DNA of 64,000 bases from Pseudomonas taetrolens (GTDB lineage Bacteria; Pseudomonadota; Gammaproteobacteria; Pseudomonadales; Pseudomonadaceae), in assembly GCF_900475285.1 (NCBI RefSeq), contig NZ_LS483370.1, positions 3,114,001-3,178,000 of the forward strand, read 5' to 3'. Shown piece by piece: positions 8,466 to 17,176 of the stretch (its first letter is position 1; each line of letters starts with the position of its first letter). Below the pieces are notes generated by a model. It saw only the letters and a program-made list of their open reading frames with translations. It searched no databases and was not told the DNA's origin. The position numbers and the translations under genes are program-made.

Positions 8466-8786
8466 ATGAAGATCTCCGATGGTTTTGATGCTCGGCGCTT
8501 GCGCCCCAAATCCCATGGCAACTGGCGATCACGCCTGGTACTGATATTTTCTGCGCTGCTCGCCCTGTTCGGCGCACTGCTGTTACTGGCGGGCTTGATC
8601 AGCCTGGTTAGCCAACCCGCCGCCCTGGGCGATCTCAATGCCAGCCCGGCCGGCACGACGCTGGTACTGGTATGCGGCTTGCTGATCTTCTGGCTGGGTG
8701 TCTGGCTATGGCGGCGGCGCCGTCGGCAAATGCGCCAGCCGTTCGGGCTGAACATGGCCCCACACCTGATGAAAAAACGCGACTGA
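8466..8786 (+). CDS. Small inner-membrane protein, two helices
   Basis: This 106-residue protein starts MKISDGFDARRLRPKS at ATG 8466, with AAGGAAAAA upstream. A longer in-frame start exists, but the extension looks non-coding. Two hydrophobic segments, at about residues 24-45 (LVLIFSALLALFGALLLLAG) and 60-80 (TTLVLVCGLLIFWLGVWLW), are separated by a short loop and followed by a strongly basic RRRRRQMRQ cytoplasmic tail. No enzyme motif is present. It lies between the hydrolase and the Smr gene, an order I recall in other pseudomonads. Function unknown. Confidence 0.75.
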   Translation: MKISDGFDARRLRPKSHGNWRSRLVLIFSALLALFGALLLLAGLISLVSQPAALGDLNASPAGTTLVLVCGLLIFWLGVWLWRRRRRQMRQPFGLNMAPHLMKKRD

Positions 8787-8849
8787 AGCAGATCCACCGC
8801 ACGCCGGTCGTCGACTTGGGTAAACTGTGCGCCCTTCGCGGAGGCTGAC

Positions 8850-9407
8850 ATGCAAGACGACGATTTTTCCCTGTTCAAAAACGAGATTCGCGGTGTCAAA
8901 CCGATCAAGCATGATCGGGCCGACACCGGCAAACCCAAAGCTGATCGGGCACAACTGGCCAAGCTGCGCCAATCGGCCACCGTGCGCTCCAACGAGACCA
9001 TCATCGACGGTTTGTCAGACCAGTTCGTGATTGATGTCGGCCCCGAAGACTCACTCATCTGGTCGCGTGACGGCGTGCAGGAAAGCCAGATGCGCAAGCT
9101 CAAACTGGGCCAGATCGGCTTCGAAGGCAGCCTCGATCTGCACGGCATGAGTGTTGAAAAAGCCCGCGAGACCCTCTGGGAATTCCTCACCGAGGCCACC
9201 CGCCTCGAAGTACGCTGTGTGCGCGTCACCCACGGCAAGGCCGTGCGCCTGGACGGCAAGCGCCCCATGATCAAAAGCCACGTCAATACCTGGCTGCGCC
9301 AGCATTCACAGGTGCTGGGCTTCTGCTCATGCCAGGCCAGACATGGCGGCGCAGGGGCGGTTTACGTCATGCTCAAGCGCACCATGATGGACGGTCGCGA
9401 CGAGTGA
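8850..9407 (+). CDS. Smr-domain protein
   Basis: This 185-residue protein has a charged N-terminal region and a C-terminal Smr domain (about residues 90-180) with the hallmark DLHGMS near residue 97, VTHGKA near 127 and [10 protein letters not shown] near 168. Smr domains, named from MutS2, are nucleases or nucleic-acid binders; the stand-alone SmrB/YfcN type acts as an endonuclease on mRNA in collided ribosomes in E. coli. Whether this protein does the same is inference. The start ATG 8850 follows GGAGGCTGAC. It is 76 bp before folE on the same strand. Confidence 0.88.
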   Translation: MQDDDFSLFKNEIRGVKPIKHDRADTGKPKADRAQLAKLRQSATVRSNETIIDGLSDQFVIDVGPEDSLIWSRDGVQESQMRKLKLGQIGFEGSLDLHGMSVEKARETLWEFLTEATRLEVRCVRVTHGKAVRLDGKRPMIKSHVNTWLRQHSQVLGFCSCQARHGGAGAVYVMLKRTMMDGRDE

Positions 9408-9483
9408 GCCGTGTCACCACACTTGCAGCGCCGCGCCAGCCCCCGTACCCTTGCTCTTTGCGAAAAATCCCACAGGTAGATTA

Positions 9484-10029
9484 ATGTCCCTGGAACAAAA
9501 CTACACCGCCATCCTCGGTCAGCTTGGCGAAGACGTCTCCCGTGAAGGCCTGCTGGACACGCCAAAGCGTGCCGCCAAGGCCATGCAGTATCTTTGCCGC
9601 GGCTACGAACAAACCCTCGAAGAAGTCACCAACGGTGCCTTGTTCAGCTCCGACAACAGCGAAATGGTGCTGGTCAAGGACATCGAGCTCTACTCGTTGT
9701 GCGAACACCACATGCTGCCGTTTATCGGCAAGGCCCACGTTGCTTATATTCCGAGCGGCAAGGTGCTGGGCCTGTCGAAAGTGGCACGCATCGTCGACAT
9801 GTACGCCCGTCGCCTGCAGATCCAGGAAAACCTCAGCCGCCAGATCGCCGACGCGGTGATGCAAGTCACCGGTGCCCTGGGCGTTGCCGTGGTGATTGAA
9901 GCCAAGCACATGTGCATGATGATGCGCGGTGTCGAGAAGCAAAATTCGTCGATGATCACTTCGGTGATGCTGGGTGAGTTCCGCGAAAATGCGGCCACCC
10001 GCAGCGAGTTTCTCAGCCTGATCAAGTAA
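9484..10029 (+). CDS. folE: GTP cyclohydrolase I
   Basis: The 181-residue protein catalyses the first step of folate synthesis, GTP to 7,8-dihydroneopterin triphosphate, as a Zn-dependent decamer. Zn ligands are visible as Cys73 and His76 in LCEHHMLPF and Cys144 in [10 protein letters not shown]. The length and the [17 protein letters not shown] start are typical of the Pseudomonas FolE in this neighbourhood. ATG 9484 is chosen over an upstream in-frame TTG because AGGTAGATTA precedes it. Other folE copies are common in pseudomonads but are not in this window. A terminator follows at 10046-10072. Confidence 0.96.
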   Translation: MSLEQNYTAILGQLGEDVSREGLLDTPKRAAKAMQYLCRGYEQTLEEVTNGALFSSDNSEMVLVKDIELYSLCEHHMLPFIGKAHVAYIPSGKVLGLSKVARIVDMYARRLQIQENLSRQIADAVMQVTGALGVAVVIEAKHMCMMMRGVEKQNSSMITSVMLGEFRENAATRSEFLSLIK

Positions 10030-10045
10030 TTCCTGTCCCAAAAAG

Positions 10046-10072
10046 AACCGGCGCTCATCGCCGGTTTTTTTT
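10046..10072 (+). terminator. Intrinsic terminator after folE
   Basis: AACCGGCG (10046-10053) pairs with CGCCGGTT (10059-10066), and eight T follow from 10065. Confidence 0.9.
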
Positions 10073-10130
10073 CGCCTGCCATTTTCAGGTAAGCTGCGGC
10101 CCTTCTTTACTCGCCCATGAGGCTACTACT

Positions 10131-10502
10131 GTGTTTATCAAAGCGCTTCGCGTAGGCCTGGGTCAGCTGATCATCGCTGGCGATTTCGTCACCCGCCCCA
10201 GCAAAAAACAGCGCCCCGCCGCCGCCCAGGCACAGGTCGATCAAGCCGCCAAAGGCCTGACCCTGTACCAGTTCCATGCATGTCCGTTCTGTGTAAAAAC
10301 CCGCCGTACCCTGCGCCGCCTGAATGTGCCGGTGGCGCTGCGTGACGCCAAAAACAATGCTCAGGACCGCCAGACCCTGCTGGAGCAAGGTGGCAAGATC
10401 AAAGTGCCTTGTCTGCGCATTGAGGAAGATGGCAAGACCACCTGGATGTACGAATCCAAGGTCATCATCGATTACCTGAACCAGCGGTTTGCCAACGTTT
10501 AA
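10131..10502 (+). CDS. Glutaredoxin/GST N-terminal-like protein
   Basis: This 123-residue protein has about 40 N-terminal residues followed by a single thioredoxin-fold domain. HACPFCVKTRRTLRRLN (about residues 49-65) carries a CPFC redox pair as in glutaredoxins. KVPCLRIEEDGKTTWMYESKVIIDYL carries the cis-Pro and the glutathione-binding E-S pair of GST N-terminal domains. The first 20 residues are mildly hydrophobic and could be a membrane-associated leader. GTG 10131 is the likely start, with GAGG about 10 bases upstream. It is probably a thiol-disulfide reductase with glutathione; the target is unknown. Confidence 0.85.
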   Translation: MFIKALRVGLGQLIIAGDFVTRPSKKQRPAAAQAQVDQAAKGLTLYQFHACPFCVKTRRTLRRLNVPVALRDAKNNAQDRQTLLEQGGKIKVPCLRIEEDGKTTWMYESKVIIDYLNQRFANV

Positions 10503-10565
10503 ACGCCCTCCCTCACTCACCAGTCTGGCGGGTGCCGGACAGGGATTTACCGCTGGCGCGCACAA

Positions 10566-10590
10566 AAAAACCGGCACCAGGCCGGTTTTT
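10566..10590. terminator. Bidirectional intrinsic terminator
   Basis: AAAAACCGGC (10566-10575) pairs with GCCGGTTTTT (10581-10590) around loop ACCAG, with A and T runs on both sides. It serves the convergent glutaredoxin-like and GST genes. Confidence 0.88.
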
Positions 10591-10607
10591 TTGCAGGTGC
10601 AGGTCAC

Positions 10608-11210
10608 TCAGTCGAGCATCGCCACATGCCGCGGATGACTCGCCACACGCGCCAGCCAGGCCTGAATCGCCGGGTAGCCGCTCAGATCGAAGCCCCCTTG
10701 GTGCGCCACATGGGTGTACGCGTACAGGGTCACGTCCGCAATCGAGTAGTGCTCACCCACGAGGTACGGTGTGCGCGCCAGTTGTTGCTCCATCACGGTC
10801 AGCGCCCGGTAGCCCCGCTTTTGCAGCTTGCGGTATTCCTCAAGCCGCTCTTCAGGCAACCCCAGATAGAACTGAATGAACCTGGCCACCGCGATGTAAG
10901 GCTCATGGCTGTATTGCTCGAAAAACTGCCACTGCAGGACCTGAGTGCGCAAACGCGCCTCTGACGGCAAGAACTCGCTACCATCAGCCAGGTAATTGAG
11001 AATCGCATTGGACTCCCACAGGCAGGTGCCGTCTTCCAGTTCCACGACCGGAACTTTGCCGTTCGGGTTTTTCGCGAGGAATTCCGGGGTCTGCGTTTCG
11101 CCCTTGAGAATGTCCACCGGCTGCCATTCATACTCAAGCCCGAGCAAATGCAGCATCAGCTTGATTTTGTAGCAGTTCCCCGAGTTGTAATCGCCATAAA
11201 CCTTGAGCAT
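10608..11210 (-). CDS. Glutathione S-transferase family protein
   Basis: The 200-residue protein has a GST N-terminal thioredoxin fold (residues 1-80) and an all-helical C-terminal domain (about 88-200). Glutathione-site features are the early NSGNCYKIKL segment, the NPNGKVPVVELEDG cis-Pro loop and the ESNAILNYLA motif. SIADVTLYAYTHVAHQGGFDL is the conserved N-capping box region of the C-terminal domain. It lies 10 bp after the aminotransferase gene, in probable operon with it. The substrate cannot be predicted. Confidence 0.92.
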   Translation of the reverse strand: MLKVYGDYNSGNCYKIKLMLHLLGLEYEWQPVDILKGETQTPEFLAKNPNGKVPVVELEDGTCLWESNAILNYLADGSEFLPSEARLRTQVLQWQFFEQYSHEPYIAVARFIQFYLGLPEERLEEYRKLQKRGYRALTVMEQQLARTPYLVGEHYSIADVTLYAYTHVAHQGGFDLSGYPAIQAWLARVASHPRHVAMLD

Positions 11211-11220
11211 CGTGACTCCT

Positions 11221-12387
11221 TTAAGCTGCCTGGGCAGCCTGTGCCTGGCGGATCACGTTGGCCAGACGCTTGAGGCCCTCGTGCAAACGCGCAGGATCGA
11301 TGTGGCTGAAGTTCAAGCGCAGACTGCCAGTGTTCTGGTCCGGCTCGGCAAAGAACGGTTCGCCCGGCATGAACGCAACGTTTTGCTCCAGCGCAGGCTT
11401 GAGCAAGGTCCGGGTGTCCAGAGGCTGTTTGAGGGTCAGCCAGAAGAATAATCCCCCCTGCGGCACGTGCCAGTCGGCCAGATCCGAAAAGTGCTCTTCC
11501 AGCGCCAGCTGAAACCCGTCGCGGCGTACGCGATAGAAATCACGCAGCTCCGCCAGGTGAGTCCGCATTTTCTCAGTGCCGATCCACTGCAAGGCTTGCC
11601 ATTGACCGACACGGTTGGTGTGCAGGTCGGCCGATTGTTTGAGGCGCAACAAATGCGGGAACAGGTCCGGGCTGGAAATCAGGAAACCGACACGCAAGCC
11701 TGGCAGCAGGGTTTTGGACACGGTGCCGGTGTAGATCCAGCTGGCTTTCTTCAGGCGGCTGACGATCGGGGTCGCACTGCCGCCATCGAAGTTCAGCTCA
11801 CGGTAGGGTTCGTCTTCGATCAGCGTTACGCCGAACTCGTCGAGCAAGGCGGCGACAGCGTCACGCTTGGCTTCGCTGTAGCGCACGGCAGACGGGTTCT
11901 GGAAGGTCGGGATCAGGTAGATGAACGCCGGGTTGTGTTTTTCCAGCTCGCGACGCAGCGCCGCCAGGTCCGGGCCATCCGCCTGCAGCGGGAAGCTCAG
12001 GCACTCGGCACCGAACAGTTGGAAAATTTGCAGCGCCGCCAGGTAGGTCGGAGCTTCGAGCATGATCTCGGTGCCCTTGTCGATGTACAGCTTGGCTGCC
12101 AGATCAAGCGCCTGTTGCGAACCGCTGAGCACCATGACCTGGCTCGCGTCGCAATCAACGCCCAGGGCACGGGCTTCAGCCGCCAGCACTTCACGCAGCG
12201 CCGGCTCGCCTTCGCTCATGCCGTACTGCCCCATCGAAGCTGGCATATCGCTCCAGTCGACCTTGGGCAACATCGCTTCTGCCGGCAGGCCGCCAGCAAA
12301 GGACATGACTTCCGGACGTTGGGCCGCAGCCAGAATTTCGCGAATCAAAGAGCTTTTCAGGCGGGAAACACGTTCGGAGAAGGCCAT
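11221..12387 (-). CDS. PLP-dependent class I aminotransferase (2-aminoadipate/aromatic type)
   Basis: The 388-residue product is a fold-type I aminotransferase related to 2-aminoadipate/LysN-type enzymes. The PLP lysine lies in YTGTVSKTLLPGLRVGF. Upstream motifs include LSGSQQALDLAAKLY, IPTFQNPSAVRYS (PLP-interacting Asn) and LIEDEPYRELNF (Asp of the PLP ring). There is no DNA-binding extension, so it is not a MocR regulator. ATG 12387 (MAFSERVSRLKSS) is chosen; the 13-residue extension upstream looks non-coding. It is divergent from a MarR-type gene, which may regulate it. The true substrate is unknown. Confidence 0.9.
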   Translation of the reverse strand: MAFSERVSRLKSSLIREILAAAQRPEVMSFAGGLPAEAMLPKVDWSDMPASMGQYGMSEGEPALREVLAAEARALGVDCDASQVMVLSGSQQALDLAAKLYIDKGTEIMLEAPTYLAALQIFQLFGAECLSFPLQADGPDLAALRRELEKHNPAFIYLIPTFQNPSAVRYSEAKRDAVAALLDEFGVTLIEDEPYRELNFDGGSATPIVSRLKKASWIYTGTVSKTLLPGLRVGFLISSPDLFPHLLRLKQSADLHTNRVGQWQALQWIGTEKMRTHLAELRDFYRVRRDGFQLALEEHFSDLADWHVPQGGLFFWLTLKQPLDTRTLLKPALEQNVAFMPGEPFFAEPDQNTGSLRLNFSHIDPARLHEGLKRLANVIRQAQAAQAA

Positions 12388-12469
12388 ACAGATCACCGGT
12401 AGCGGAAGTAATTGGAAATAAGTCAAACTGATTGACCGAAATTACGCCGCGAAGCCTAGATACGTCAAT

Positions 12470-12910
12470 ATGCTTGACCTTAAAAATCCGACCACTCAGC
12501 GCGCCGCCATGGAAGCCTTCTTCTTTGGCTATCAAGCATTTACCGCCAAAGCGGATGAGATGCTGGCCCGTCGTGGGCTCAGTCGGGTGCATCAGCGCAT
12601 TGTGTTTTTTATCGCCCACTACCCCGGCTTGAGCGTCAAGGAGCTGCTGACCTTGCTGGGCGTCAGCAAGCAGGCGCTGAACACGCCCTTGCGTCAACTG
12701 ATCGAGATGAACCTGGTACGCAGCGTGGCCCCCGAGACCGACAAGCGCAAGCGCCTGCTGGAATTGACGGTGGATGGCGTGCGCTTCGAAAAAAACCTTC
12801 GGCGCGAGCAGGTCAGGCTGCTGCAACGGGTCTTCGGCCAGGCCGGTGAAGAAGCTGTGAACGGCTGGTTGACGATCAATCAGGCGCTCGGACAAAGCCG
12901 TTTGTCCTGA
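12470..12910 (+). CDS. MarR-family transcriptional regulator
   Basis: This 146-residue protein has a winged helix-turn-helix from about residue 40 to 105. The recognition segment is VKELLTLLGVSKQALNTPLRQLIE, and the wing is SVAPETDKRKRLLELTVDG, the typical MarR D-x-R pattern. Its start ATG 12470 lies 82 bp from the divergent aminotransferase gene, so control of that gene and of itself is likely. The ligand is unknown. It is followed by a LysE-type exporter gene. Confidence 0.9.
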   Translation: MLDLKNPTTQRAAMEAFFFGYQAFTAKADEMLARRGLSRVHQRIVFFIAHYPGLSVKELLTLLGVSKQALNTPLRQLIEMNLVRSVAPETDKRKRLLELTVDGVRFEKNLRREQVRLLQRVFGQAGEEAVNGWLTINQALGQSRLS

Positions 12911-12955
12911 ACCAGCAAAGACCAGCCCCAATAACTGAAAACAATACTTGCTTTA

Positions 12956-12967
12956 TTTGTATACAAA
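12956..12967. promoter_or_regulatory. Palindrome TTTGTATACAAA upstream of the LysE gene
   Basis: This perfect 12-bp palindrome lies 56 bp before the LysE start. It matches the GntR/FadR-type core (GT-N2-AC) seen in the puuE and gcl promoter regions, so the exporter may share that regulator. Confidence 0.4.
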
Positions 12968-13022
12968 CGCATAAATCACTTGGCCCGGCAATGGCGCGGG
13001 GCGTTTGTACATGGAGGAAGTG

Positions 13023-13649
13023 ATGAGTCTGGAAACCTGGCTGCTGTTCAGCAGCGCCGCCCTGGTGGTCATCCTGATCCCCGGGCCTTTGTCGTTATTG
13101 ATGATCAGCAACAGCTTGAACTACGGCTTGCGTCGCTCGTTCCCTGCGTTTTTGGGCGGAGTGATCGCTTCGATCTGCTTGCTCAGCGCCTCGGCGCTGG
13201 GGCTGGGTGCCTTGTTGCTGGCCTCGGAGCAATTGTTCAGCGTGCTTAAAATCGTGGGTGCGCTGTACCTGTTCTATCTGGCCTGGCAAAGCTGGAAACA
13301 ATCGCGCCAGCCGGCCACCGCAGCACAAGTACCTGAAGCTGCACCCAAACCGCGCTTTAGTGCCCTGTTTGGGCGCGCTTTTGTGCTCGGCGCCAGCAAT
13401 CCAAAAGACATTCTGTTCTTTGCAGCTTTTTTGCCGCAGTTCCTGAACCCTGACCAGCCCTTCCTCCCGCAATTGCTGGTGATGATCGCCACCTGGACTG
13501 TGCTCGACCTGCTGTGCAAGCTGGCTTACGGCCTTGGCGCCCATGGGGCCGCAGGTTACCTGCGCAGCGGCAAGGGCCAGGGCTGGTTCAACCGGATCAG
13601 CGCCGGACTGTTCAGCCTGGCCGGTACCGCGTCACTGCTGAGTCGCTAA
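13023..13649 (+). CDS. LysE-family exporter
   Basis: The 208-residue inner-membrane protein has about six helices typical of the LysE/RhtB amino-acid exporter family. It starts SLETWLLFSSAALVVILIPGP (the conserved PGP after helix 1) and contains GRAFVLGASNPKDILFFAAFLPQF, the family's NPK segment. ATG 13023 is supported by GGAGGAAG immediately upstream. The substrate is probably an amino acid or related metabolite. It lies between a MarR gene and uraH; the palindrome at 12956 hints at control together with purine catabolism. Confidence 0.9.
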   Translation: MSLETWLLFSSAALVVILIPGPLSLLMISNSLNYGLRRSFPAFLGGVIASICLLSASALGLGALLLASEQLFSVLKIVGALYLFYLAWQSWKQSRQPATAAQVPEAAPKPRFSALFGRAFVLGASNPKDILFFAAFLPQFLNPDQPFLPQLLVMIATWTVLDLLCKLAYGLGAHGAAGYLRSGKGQGWFNRISAGLFSLAGTASLLSR

Positions 13650-13664
13650 CCATTGATACCCCTC

Positions 13665-13735
13665 TGTAGGAGCGAGCCTGCTCGCGATGCCTGAGTGATC
13701 TCAGCAAGGCTATCGCGACCAGGCTCGCCCCTGCA
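13665..13735. repeat. REP-type inverted repeat
   Basis: TGTAGGAGCGAGCCTGCTCGCGATG is followed about 20 bases later by an inverted copy (ATCGCGACCAGGCTCGCCCCTGCAGG). This is the common dispersed Pseudomonas REP doublet, between convergent lysE and uraH. Confidence 0.85.
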
Positions 13736-13753
13736 GGCCTGGGGAATTCACGC

Positions 13754-13780
13754 AAAAAAAAGCCCGCAGTGTGAGCGGGC
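13754..13780 (-). terminator. Intrinsic terminator of uraH
   Basis: GCCCGC (13762-13767) and GCGGGC (13775-13780) form a stem. On the minus strand it is followed by the complement of an eight-A run at 13754-13761. Confidence 0.8.
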
Positions 13781-13809
13781 AAAAACCACATGCGCAGATC
13801 GAGAGAACC

Positions 13810-14163
13810 CTAACTTCCGCGATAGGTCGAGTAGCTGTAAGGCGAGATCAGCAGGGGCACGTGGTAATGCGACTGCTCGGCATTGATGCCGAAACGCAGC
13901 ACCACCACATCCAGAAATGCCGGTTCCGGCAACTCAACACCGCGGGCCCGGTAATAATCTCCTGCACTGAACTGCAACTGATAAACCCCGGAGCGGTAGT
14001 CATCGCCCTCCAGCAATGGCGTGTCGCAACGACCGTCGCTGTTGGTCAGCGCCGTTGCCATCCGTGTCAGCTGTGAACCTTCAACCCGATAGAGCTCAAC
14101 CTTGATCGAGCTGCCAGGGCACCCGTGTGCGGCATCCAAAACGTGAGTAGTCAAACGTCCCAT
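13810..14163 (-). CDS. uraH: 5-hydroxyisourate hydrolase
   Basis: The 117-residue transthyretin-like protein ends in the family signature YSTYRGS and begins with GRLTTHVLDAAHGCPGSS, the conserved N-terminal catalytic His segment. An Arg-bearing segment (GRCDTPLL) follows. It hydrolyses 5-hydroxyisourate, made by PuuD from urate, to the OHCU intermediate used by UraD. It is divergent from puuE across 415 bp that hold two GntR-like palindromes. Confidence 0.95.
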   Translation of the reverse strand: MGRLTTHVLDAAHGCPGSSIKVELYRVEGSQLTRMATALTNSDGRCDTPLLEGDDYRSGVYQLQFSAGDYYRARGVELPEPAFLDVVVLRFGINAEQSHYHVPLLISPYSYSTYRGS

Positions 14164-14305
14164 TGATTCTGCGTGCCTGGTCAGTGATCACCGGCCCAGA
14201 CCTCGCGCCTCCTGAAGTCAATTGATAAGAGTCACCGTAAAGGCCGCCATCCCCTCTGAACACTCAGGTCTGCGGCAATGTCACGATTAAGACATTTATT
14301 AAAAA

Positions 14306-14319
14306 AATTGTACACAATT
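14306..14319. promoter_or_regulatory. GntR-like operator, uraH side
   Basis: AATTGTACACAATT has 6-bp inverted arms around a 2-bp centre. It resembles the TTGTATACAA elements at 14502 and 27219 and sits 143 bp upstream of the uraH start. Confidence 0.5.
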
Positions 14320-14410
14320 AAAATGGCAATTTTCCGCAACCCTTGCGTGGCATACCTCACAGGCGTTTATCCACCAAAGCCGCAGAGCCCATAGACTTTA
14401 TATTCATAAG

Positions 14411-14436
14411 CTGACCGATCAGGCAGGTTTCTTGCA
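14411..14436 (+). promoter_or_regulatory. Possible sigma-54 promoter of puuE, with shared upstream motif
   Basis: CAGGCAGGTTTCTTGCA (14420-14436) matches the sigma-54 consensus with two deviations and correct GG/GC spacing. It is preceded by CTGACCGAT. A closely similar stretch (CTGACCGATTGGGCAAGTTT) lies upstream of the second tsx-like gene at 21628-21647, but without a properly spaced -12 element, so the conserved part may be an activator site instead. Confidence 0.4.
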
Positions 14437-14501
14437 AGTACCTTTTTGGTACAGGGCATGATAAAAATGCAAAAAAACAGGCTTACAAAGTGTTTATAAA
14501 G

Positions 14502-14511
14502 TTGTATACAA
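14502..14511. promoter_or_regulatory. GntR-like operator TTGTATACAA, puuE side
   Basis: This perfect 10-bp palindrome lies 67 bp before the puuE start and overlaps a -10-like TATACA. TTACAA at 14483-14488 could be the matching -35. A repressor bound here would block puuE transcription. Confidence 0.5.
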
Positions 14512-14578
14512 TCAGGCCATCGCAGTGACGCCAGGTCTGGCCGATCGACTGTTAACACGAACAATAAGGATGACTGTA

Positions 14579-15508
14579 GTGAGCGCTGACTACCCACGCG
14601 ACCTGATTGGTTACGGTCCCACCCCTCCGCACCCGCATTGGCCGGACAACGCCCGTATCGCCCTCTCGTTTGTACTCAACTACGAAGAAGGCGGTGAGCG
14701 CAACATCCTCCATGGCGACAAAGAATCTGAAGCCTTTCTCTCGGAAATGGTCTCGGCGCAACCGCTGCAAGGCGAGCGCAACATGAGCATGGAATCGCTT
14801 TACGAATACGGTAGCCGCGCCGGTGTCTGGCGGGTGCTCAAGCTGTTTCGCGAGTTCGATATTCCACTCACCGTCTTCGCCGTCGCTATGGCCGCCCAGC
14901 GCCATCCGGACGTCATTCGGGCCATGGTCGCTGCAGGGCACGAGATTTGCAGCCACGGTTACCGCTGGATCGACTACCAGTACATGGATGAAGCCCAGGA
15001 GCGTGAACACATGCTCGAGGCCATTCGCATCCTCACCGAAATCAGCGGCGAGCGTCCGCTGGGCTGGTACACCGGCCGCACGGGGCCCAACACCCGGCGC
15101 CTGGTCATGGAAGAAGGCGGCTTTATGTACGACTCGGACACCTATGACGATGACCTGCCGTACTGGGAACCGAACAACCCGACCGGCAAGCCGCACCTGG
15201 TGATCCCGTACACCCTCGACACCAACGACATGCGCTTCACCCAGGTACAGGGATTCAATACCGGCGAGCAGTTTTTCCAGTACCTCAAGGATGCTTTCGA
15301 TGTGCTTTATGCCGAAGGTGCCGAGGCCCCGAAAATGCTCTCGATCGGCTTGCATTGCCGCTTGATCGGGCGCCCTGCCCGCCTCGCGGCCCTCAAGCGT
15401 TTTATTGAGTACGCCAAGGGGCATGAGCAGGTGTGGTTCACGCGCCGGATCGATATTGCCCGCCACTGGCAAGCTACCCACCCTTTTAATGCAGAGGCCT
15501 CGAAATGA
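14579..15508 (+). CDS. puuE: Allantoinase, polysaccharide-deacetylase type
   Basis: The 309-residue product belongs to the metal-independent PuuE allantoinases of the polysaccharide deacetylase (NodB) superfamily; it hydrolyses allantoin to allantoate. Landmarks are ALSFVLNYEEGGE near the N-terminus, EICSHGYRWIDYQ (NodB-type SHGxR region), GWYTGRTGPNTRRL and MLSIGLHCRLIGRPAR. GTG 14579 is chosen because AAGGA lies 8 bases upstream; ATG 14570 would place AAGG directly against the codon. The stop overlaps the uraD start by four bases (ATGA). It leads a probable operon puuE-uraD-alc-allA. Confidence 0.95.
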   Translation: MSADYPRDLIGYGPTPPHPHWPDNARIALSFVLNYEEGGERNILHGDKESEAFLSEMVSAQPLQGERNMSMESLYEYGSRAGVWRVLKLFREFDIPLTVFAVAMAAQRHPDVIRAMVAAGHEICSHGYRWIDYQYMDEAQEREHMLEAIRILTEISGERPLGWYTGRTGPNTRRLVMEEGGFMYDSDTYDDDLPYWEPNNPTGKPHLVIPYTLDTNDMRFTQVQGFNTGEQFFQYLKDAFDVLYAEGAEAPKMLSIGLHCRLIGRPARLAALKRFIEYAKGHEQVWFTRRIDIARHWQATHPFNAEASK

Positions 15509-16020
15509 GCCGCTTCAAGACCCTCACACCTTCGACTCTGAGCCGTGAAGCGTTCGTCGAGGCCTTTGCCGATATCTACGAGCACTCGCCCTGGGTCGCG
15601 GAAAAGGCCTGGGACCTGGGCCTGGATGCCAGCGTCGATCAGATCGAGAGTCTGCACCAGCGCATGAGTGACATTTTGTTGAGCGCCGATCACGCCAGCC
15701 AGCTGGCGCTGATCAATGCTCACCCGGACCTGGCCGGCAAAGCTGCCGTCCAGGGCCAACTGACCGAAGCCAGCACTCACGAACAAGCGGGCGCCGGTAT
15801 TCACCACTGCACGGCCGAAGAGTTCCAGCGCTTCACCGAGCTGAACGAAGCCTACAAAGCCAAGTTCAAGTTTCCCTTCATCATGGCGGTAAAAGGCAGC
15901 GACCGGCACCAGATCCTCGCCGCGTTCGAGACACGCATCCACAACCCGGCAGACGCCGAGTTCAAATGCGCGTTGGCAGAAATCAACAAAATCGCCCTGT
16001 TCCGATTACTCCAGCTCTAA
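15505..16020 (+). CDS. uraD: OHCU decarboxylase
   Basis: The 171-residue helical protein catalyses decarboxylation of 2-oxo-4-hydroxy-4-carboxy-5-ureidoimidazoline to S-allantoin. Family signatures are NAHPDLAGKA near residue 71, the STHEQAGAG segment near 91 and the KFKFPFIMAVKG block near 122. It overlaps puuE by four bases, consistent with coupled translation, and is followed by alc after 61 bp. Confidence 0.95.
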   Translation: MSRFKTLTPSTLSREAFVEAFADIYEHSPWVAEKAWDLGLDASVDQIESLHQRMSDILLSADHASQLALINAHPDLAGKAAVQGQLTEASTHEQAGAGIHHCTAEEFQRFTELNEAYKAKFKFPFIMAVKGSDRHQILAAFETRIHNPADAEFKCALAEINKIALFRLLQL

Positions 16021-16081
16021 GCCAAGCCGGCACCTGCCGACGACGCATCTCCAGCCACTTATTTAAAGGCAGACAAGAAGA

Positions 16082-17077
16082 ATGAAAGCTTACGCCGTAC
16101 CTTTCGAGAAGTTCGTTAACCTGGCCGACGCCCGTCTGGGCACCAAGATTATCTCGGTGACCGATGACTGGTTCGCTGACGCCAACCGGATGTTCCAGCC
16201 GACCCCGGCCGTATGGAAGGAGGGCGTTTTCGATGATAACGGCAAGTGGATGGACGGCTGGGAGTCACGCCGCAAGCGCTTCGAAGGCTACGACAGCGCG
16301 GTGATCCGCCTGGGCGTACCCGGCTCGATCAAAGGCGTGGACATCGATACTTCATTCTTCACCGGCAACTTCCCGCCGTCTGCTTCACTCGAAGCCTGCT
16401 TCCTGGCCTCGGGCGAACCTACCGAAACCACTGAGTGGGTTGAAGTACTGTCGGCTGTCGAGCTGCAAGGCAACAGCCATCACTACCACGAGATCAACAA
16501 TGACCAGGCGTTCAGTCACCTGCGTTTCAATATCTACCCGGACGGCGGTGTAGCGCGTCTGCGGGTGTATGGCGTGCCGTTCCGTGACTGGACCGCCGTA
16601 GGCGACAACGAACTGGTCGACCTTGCAGCCGCCCTGAATGGTGGCCGCGCCCTCGCCTGCTCCGACGAACACTTCGGCCGCATGAGCAACATCCTCAACC
16701 CGGGCCGAGGCATCAACATGGGCGACGGCTGGGAAACCGCACGCCGCCGTACGCCGGGCAATGACTGGGTCATCGTCGCATTGGGCCATGCCGGCGAGAT
16801 CGAAAAAATCGTCGTCGACACCCTGCACTTCAAAGGGAACTACCCGGACAGCTGCTCGATCCAGGGCGCATTTGTCAAAGGTGGCACCGACAGCCAGATA
16901 GAAACCCAAAGCCTGTTCTGGCGTGAATTGCTGCCGAGCCAAAAGCTCGAAATGCACGAAGAGCACAGCTTCAGCGAACAGATCAAAGCCCTGGGCCCGA
17001 TCACTCATATTCGCTTGAACCTGTTCCCGGACGGTGGTGTGAGCCGCCTGCGCATCCTGGGCAAAATCGCAAAATAA
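16082..17077 (+). CDS. alc: Allantoicase
   Basis: The 331-residue protein hydrolyses allantoate to ureidoglycolate and urea. It shows the two-fold repeat of the family. Each half has a GWESRRKR or GWETARRR motif, then [17 protein letters not shown] or [18 protein letters not shown], then [13 protein letters not shown] or [13 protein letters not shown]. Length is normal. AGACAAGAAG precedes the ATG. A stem-loop repeat at 17086-17122 separates it from allA. Confidence 0.96.
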   Translation: MKAYAVPFEKFVNLADARLGTKIISVTDDWFADANRMFQPTPAVWKEGVFDDNGKWMDGWESRRKRFEGYDSAVIRLGVPGSIKGVDIDTSFFTGNFPPSASLEACFLASGEPTETTEWVEVLSAVELQGNSHHYHEINNDQAFSHLRFNIYPDGGVARLRVYGVPFRDWTAVGDNELVDLAAALNGGRALACSDEHFGRMSNILNPGRGINMGDGWETARRRTPGNDWVIVALGHAGEIEKIVVDTLHFKGNYPDSCSIQGAFVKGGTDSQIETQSLFWRELLPSQKLEMHEEHSFSEQIKALGPITHIRLNLFPDGGVSRLRILGKIAK

Positions 17078-17085
17078 TGCCGCGA

Positions 17086-17122
17086 CTGTAGCCGCTGTCG
17101 CAGCCTTGGGCAGCGGCTACAG
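17086..17122. repeat. Stem-loop repeat between alc and allA
   Basis: CTGTAGCCGCTG (17086-17097) and CAGCGGCTACAG (17111-17122) form a perfect 12-bp stem with a 13-base loop. It is a member of the same dispersed family as 6440-6477 and could modulate alc/allA mRNA ratios. Confidence 0.7.
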
Positions 17123-17176
17123 AATACGGACATGCACGACCGGACACCTGACAGAAACCAGAAAAAGAAGACCACC

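Larger units (their letters stand above)
14164..14578. other. uraH-puuE divergent control region
   Basis: This 415-bp spacer is AT-rich in its middle and holds no gene. It contains a palindrome TTGTACACAA (14308-14317), a sigma-54-like element with an adjacent CTGACCGAT motif (14411-14436), a small hairpin GTACC-ttttt-GGTAC (14438-14452), and a palindrome TTGTATACAA (14502-14511). The 14164-14290 part shows nothing I can name. Confidence 0.65.

Noticed and set aside
14164..14578. Riboswitch in the uraH-puuE spacer
   Set aside because: The only structure I can see is a small GTACC-ttttt-GGTAC hairpin. No purine-riboswitch-like three-way junction or conserved core is recognisable.
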